Shown here in pieces: positions 62,703-64,000 of a stretch of DNA of 64,000 nucleotides; within the stretch, counting starts at the first letter, position 1, and each line of letters opens with the position of its first letter. The notes beneath the pieces were generated by a model that was not told the origin of the DNA, did not search any database, and worked only from the letters and a program-made list of their open reading frames with translations. The position numbers were made by a program, and so were the translations under genes. Source of the DNA: JANQOZ01 sp045106555 (lineage in GTDB: Bacteria; Pseudomonadota; Gammaproteobacteria; Xanthomonadales; SZUA-38); contig JBGCET010000010.1 of assembly GCA_045106555.1 (NCBI GenBank), forward strand, positions 62,001 through 126,000, in the 5' to 3' direction.

Positions 62703-63914
62703 TTACCGGCCAGAGGCCGGCGAACCATCGCACGTTTCCCCGGGGCAGGCAATCGCCGCCGCCCGTTCGCCCAACGCCTTCAAGCGGACGCTTCTTGTTT
62801 CCGGCGCAAGGCTGGCAAGTTGCTCGGCCGCGGCATAGAAACAGTCAAGCTGCTCATCGCACTCCCGAAACATTTGCAGAAACGCTGGCACCTCCAATTC
62901 GTACGTGGAATACAGGGCAATTCGTGCGTTGTTGGGCCCCTCACCTTCGAACCAGTGATCAATGGGGCTGCGGCCTCCGGTTTTGCCCATCAATTCGTCA
63001 TGCCGCTGGCGAAATTGAGCGAATAATGCCTGCTTGCGTATCTCAAGCACATCGTTGCCCCGCTCAGACCCATAAAGTGTTTCCAACTGGCGCCGGGTAT
63101 CGATCACCAGTTCATCGAAACGGCGCCTGAGCCTGCTGGACTCAGCCTGCCTTTCCGCTGCGTTGATGTCAGGTGCCTGAACTGAATTTTCACGCACGGG
63201 GTTTTTTGACGTGGAAATTTCCAGTGACCCAACCCAGCGGTCCCGACCCAATGTCTCCACGGCAGTGGCGAACGATTCGTTAAATGCGCTGTCGTTGCGC
63301 ACATAAAGCCGCTCATGGGCCAGCTCATGAAATATAACGCCGGCAAGCTGGGGATCGGAATACCGCAACATCGTGCTGAGCACCGGATCATTCGAAAACC
63401 CCAACGTAGAATAGGCAAGACCCGGCGCTAACACCACATCAAAGCCCAATGCGGCCAGCCGGGCTGCCTCCGCATCAGCCTGGGTGCGGCTGAAATAGCC
63501 GCGATAGTTAAAACAGCCAACAAATACATAGCACCAGCGACGAGGCTCAAGGGAGAACTGTGGCGCGGCGCTCAGCAACCACAGCGTCACGTCCCGCTGC
63601 AGATCCACATAATCGGTGTAGCTGCCGGAATCGGGCAGGTTCAGGTCTTCGATGGCAAACTGCCGAACGGCCTGCACAGTGCGCAGACGATCGGCTAGCT
63701 GCGGATCCAACTGGGGATTCTTCAGCAGCCGGCCGATGTCCTTTTTGCCCCGAGTAATCTGCCAGTGACCCTTGACCGCCTGTCCGTAGTAAGACACCGT
63801 GGCGCAGCCTGTCAATGAAGGGCCTGCCAGGGTCACAATGACGGTGAACAACAGCCAGCGCGGGAAGAGGGATTGAATGGACAACTGGTTTGCCAATGAA
63901 GCGTTCTGGGACAC
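62703..63914 (-). CDS. Putative zinc aminopeptidase lipoprotein (PF10023-like)
   Basis: A lipoprotein of up to 403 residues: a hydrophobic N-terminus with lipobox SLTGC, then YYGQAVKGHWQITRGKKDIGRLL, an aminopeptidase-family block. The zinc motif HELAHE is seen with a downstream NESFATAVE helix, typical of gluzincin-like metallopeptidases. All in-frame start codons are non-ATG (GTG 63914, TTG 63896, TTG 63884); the true start is uncertain because the first option overlaps the divergent gene. It would lie in the periplasm or outer membrane. Role unknown. Confidence 0.85.
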   Translation of the reverse strand: MSQNASLANQLSIQSLFPRWLLFTVIVTLAGPSLTGCATVSYYGQAVKGHWQITRGKKDIGRLLKNPQLDPQLADRLRTVQAVRQFAIEDLNLPDSGSYTDYVDLQRDVTLWLLSAAPQFSLEPRRWCYVFVGCFNYRGYFSRTQADAEAARLAALGFDVVLAPGLAYSTLGFSNDPVLSTMLRYSDPQLAGVIFHELAHERLYVRNDSAFNESFATAVETLGRDRWVGSLEISTSKNPVRENSVQAPDINAAERQAESSRLRRRFDELVIDTRRQLETLYGSERGNDVLEIRKQALFAQFRQRHDELMGKTGGRSPIDHWFEGEGPNNARIALYSTYELEVPAFLQMFRECDEQLDCFYAAAEQLASLAPETRSVRLKALGERAAAIACPGETCDGSPASGR

Positions 63915-64000
63915 GTTCGGTGATTGTATGTTCGATCCGGACAGCTTTCGAGTGGCATCTGCCCAGGCACCAAAACTCGTAGAGCTGGCCGGCGGTCAGA
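63877..64000 (+). CDS. N-terminus of a class I methyltransferase (cut by right edge)
   Basis: ATG 63877 is preceded by a GAGG ribosome site. The 41 visible codons read MDNWFANEAFWDTFGDCMFD and on, the WFxNxxFWxxFxxxMF pattern at the start of a group of small SAM-dependent methyltransferases; the SAM-binding motif would follow beyond the window. It overlaps the 5' end of the divergent aminopeptidase-like gene by up to 38 bases, depending on that gene's true start. Confidence 0.65.
   Translation, partial: MDNWFANEAFWDTFGDCMFDPDSFRVASAQAPKLVELAGGQ

Overview
This window is chromosomal DNA of a diderm gammaproteobacterium. The evidence is its LPS transport genes (lptD, lptF, lptG), the surA-pdxA-rsmA-apaG gene order, a pepA/valS block, a type II secretion operon and a TonB cluster with two ExbB paralogues. 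I cannot name a genus. It holds about 62 protein genes, mostly on the minus strand and packed into operons with overlapping stop and start codons (TAATG, TGATG, ATGA and GTGA junctions). I see no rRNA, tRNA, CRISPR array, prophage or intact insertion sequence.

Layout. (1) 1-4635: glyA, nrdR and riboflavin genes ribD, ribE and ribBX (cut by the left edge). (2) 4689-13520: ettA, then upstream of it an ABC-exported glycan locus (SDR-like protein, two family 2 glycosyltransferases, an unusual large glycosyltransferase-like protein, a methyltransferase, a Wzt-like ATPase and a Wzm-like permease), preceded at 13510-15012 by a parvulin-type foldase. (3) 15112-18518: two unrecognised secreted proteins and a small lipoprotein. 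(4) 18542-29191: a complete E-F-G-H-I-J-K-L-M-N-D type II secretion operon in the Xanthomonas xps-like order. (5) 29346-36013: a putative exosortase-H-associated membrane protein, purL, dsbC and xerD. (6) 36053-41109: a DUF3450/ExbB/ExbB/ExbD/TonB/TPR operon. (7) 41541-48782: an RDD protein, lptG-lptF, pepA and valS. (8) 48809-55808: rimI, holD, an Mla/MCE-type phospholipid transporter, an RsbU/RsbW/STAS-like partner-switching module and pssA, in one chain of overlapping genes. (9) 56014-64000: two DUF4124 proteins, apaG, rsmA, pdxA, a repeat-bearing spacer, surA, lptD, a zinc aminopeptidase-like lipoprotein and the start of a methyltransferase.

How the genes work together. Much of the window serves the cell envelope. 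SurA and DsbC are the usual folding helpers of LptD, and this LptD keeps the four cysteines that need disulfide rearrangement. LptF and LptG drive LPS towards LptD. PssA makes phospholipid precursors, and the neighbouring MlaEFD-like system moves phospholipids. The type II system probably exports proteins from the periplasm; the two secreted proteins next to it are possible cargo.

The most interesting point is 49731-54955. A GAF-PP2C phosphatase, an anti-sigma-type kinase and a phosphorylatable STAS protein are translationally coupled to an MlaE-type permease. The STAS protein stands where MlaB would be expected, which suggests phosphorylation control of a lipid transporter. Second is the surA-pdxA spacer, which carries a near-perfect 30-bp inverted repeat plus a second hairpin whose loop is complementary to the loop of the first.
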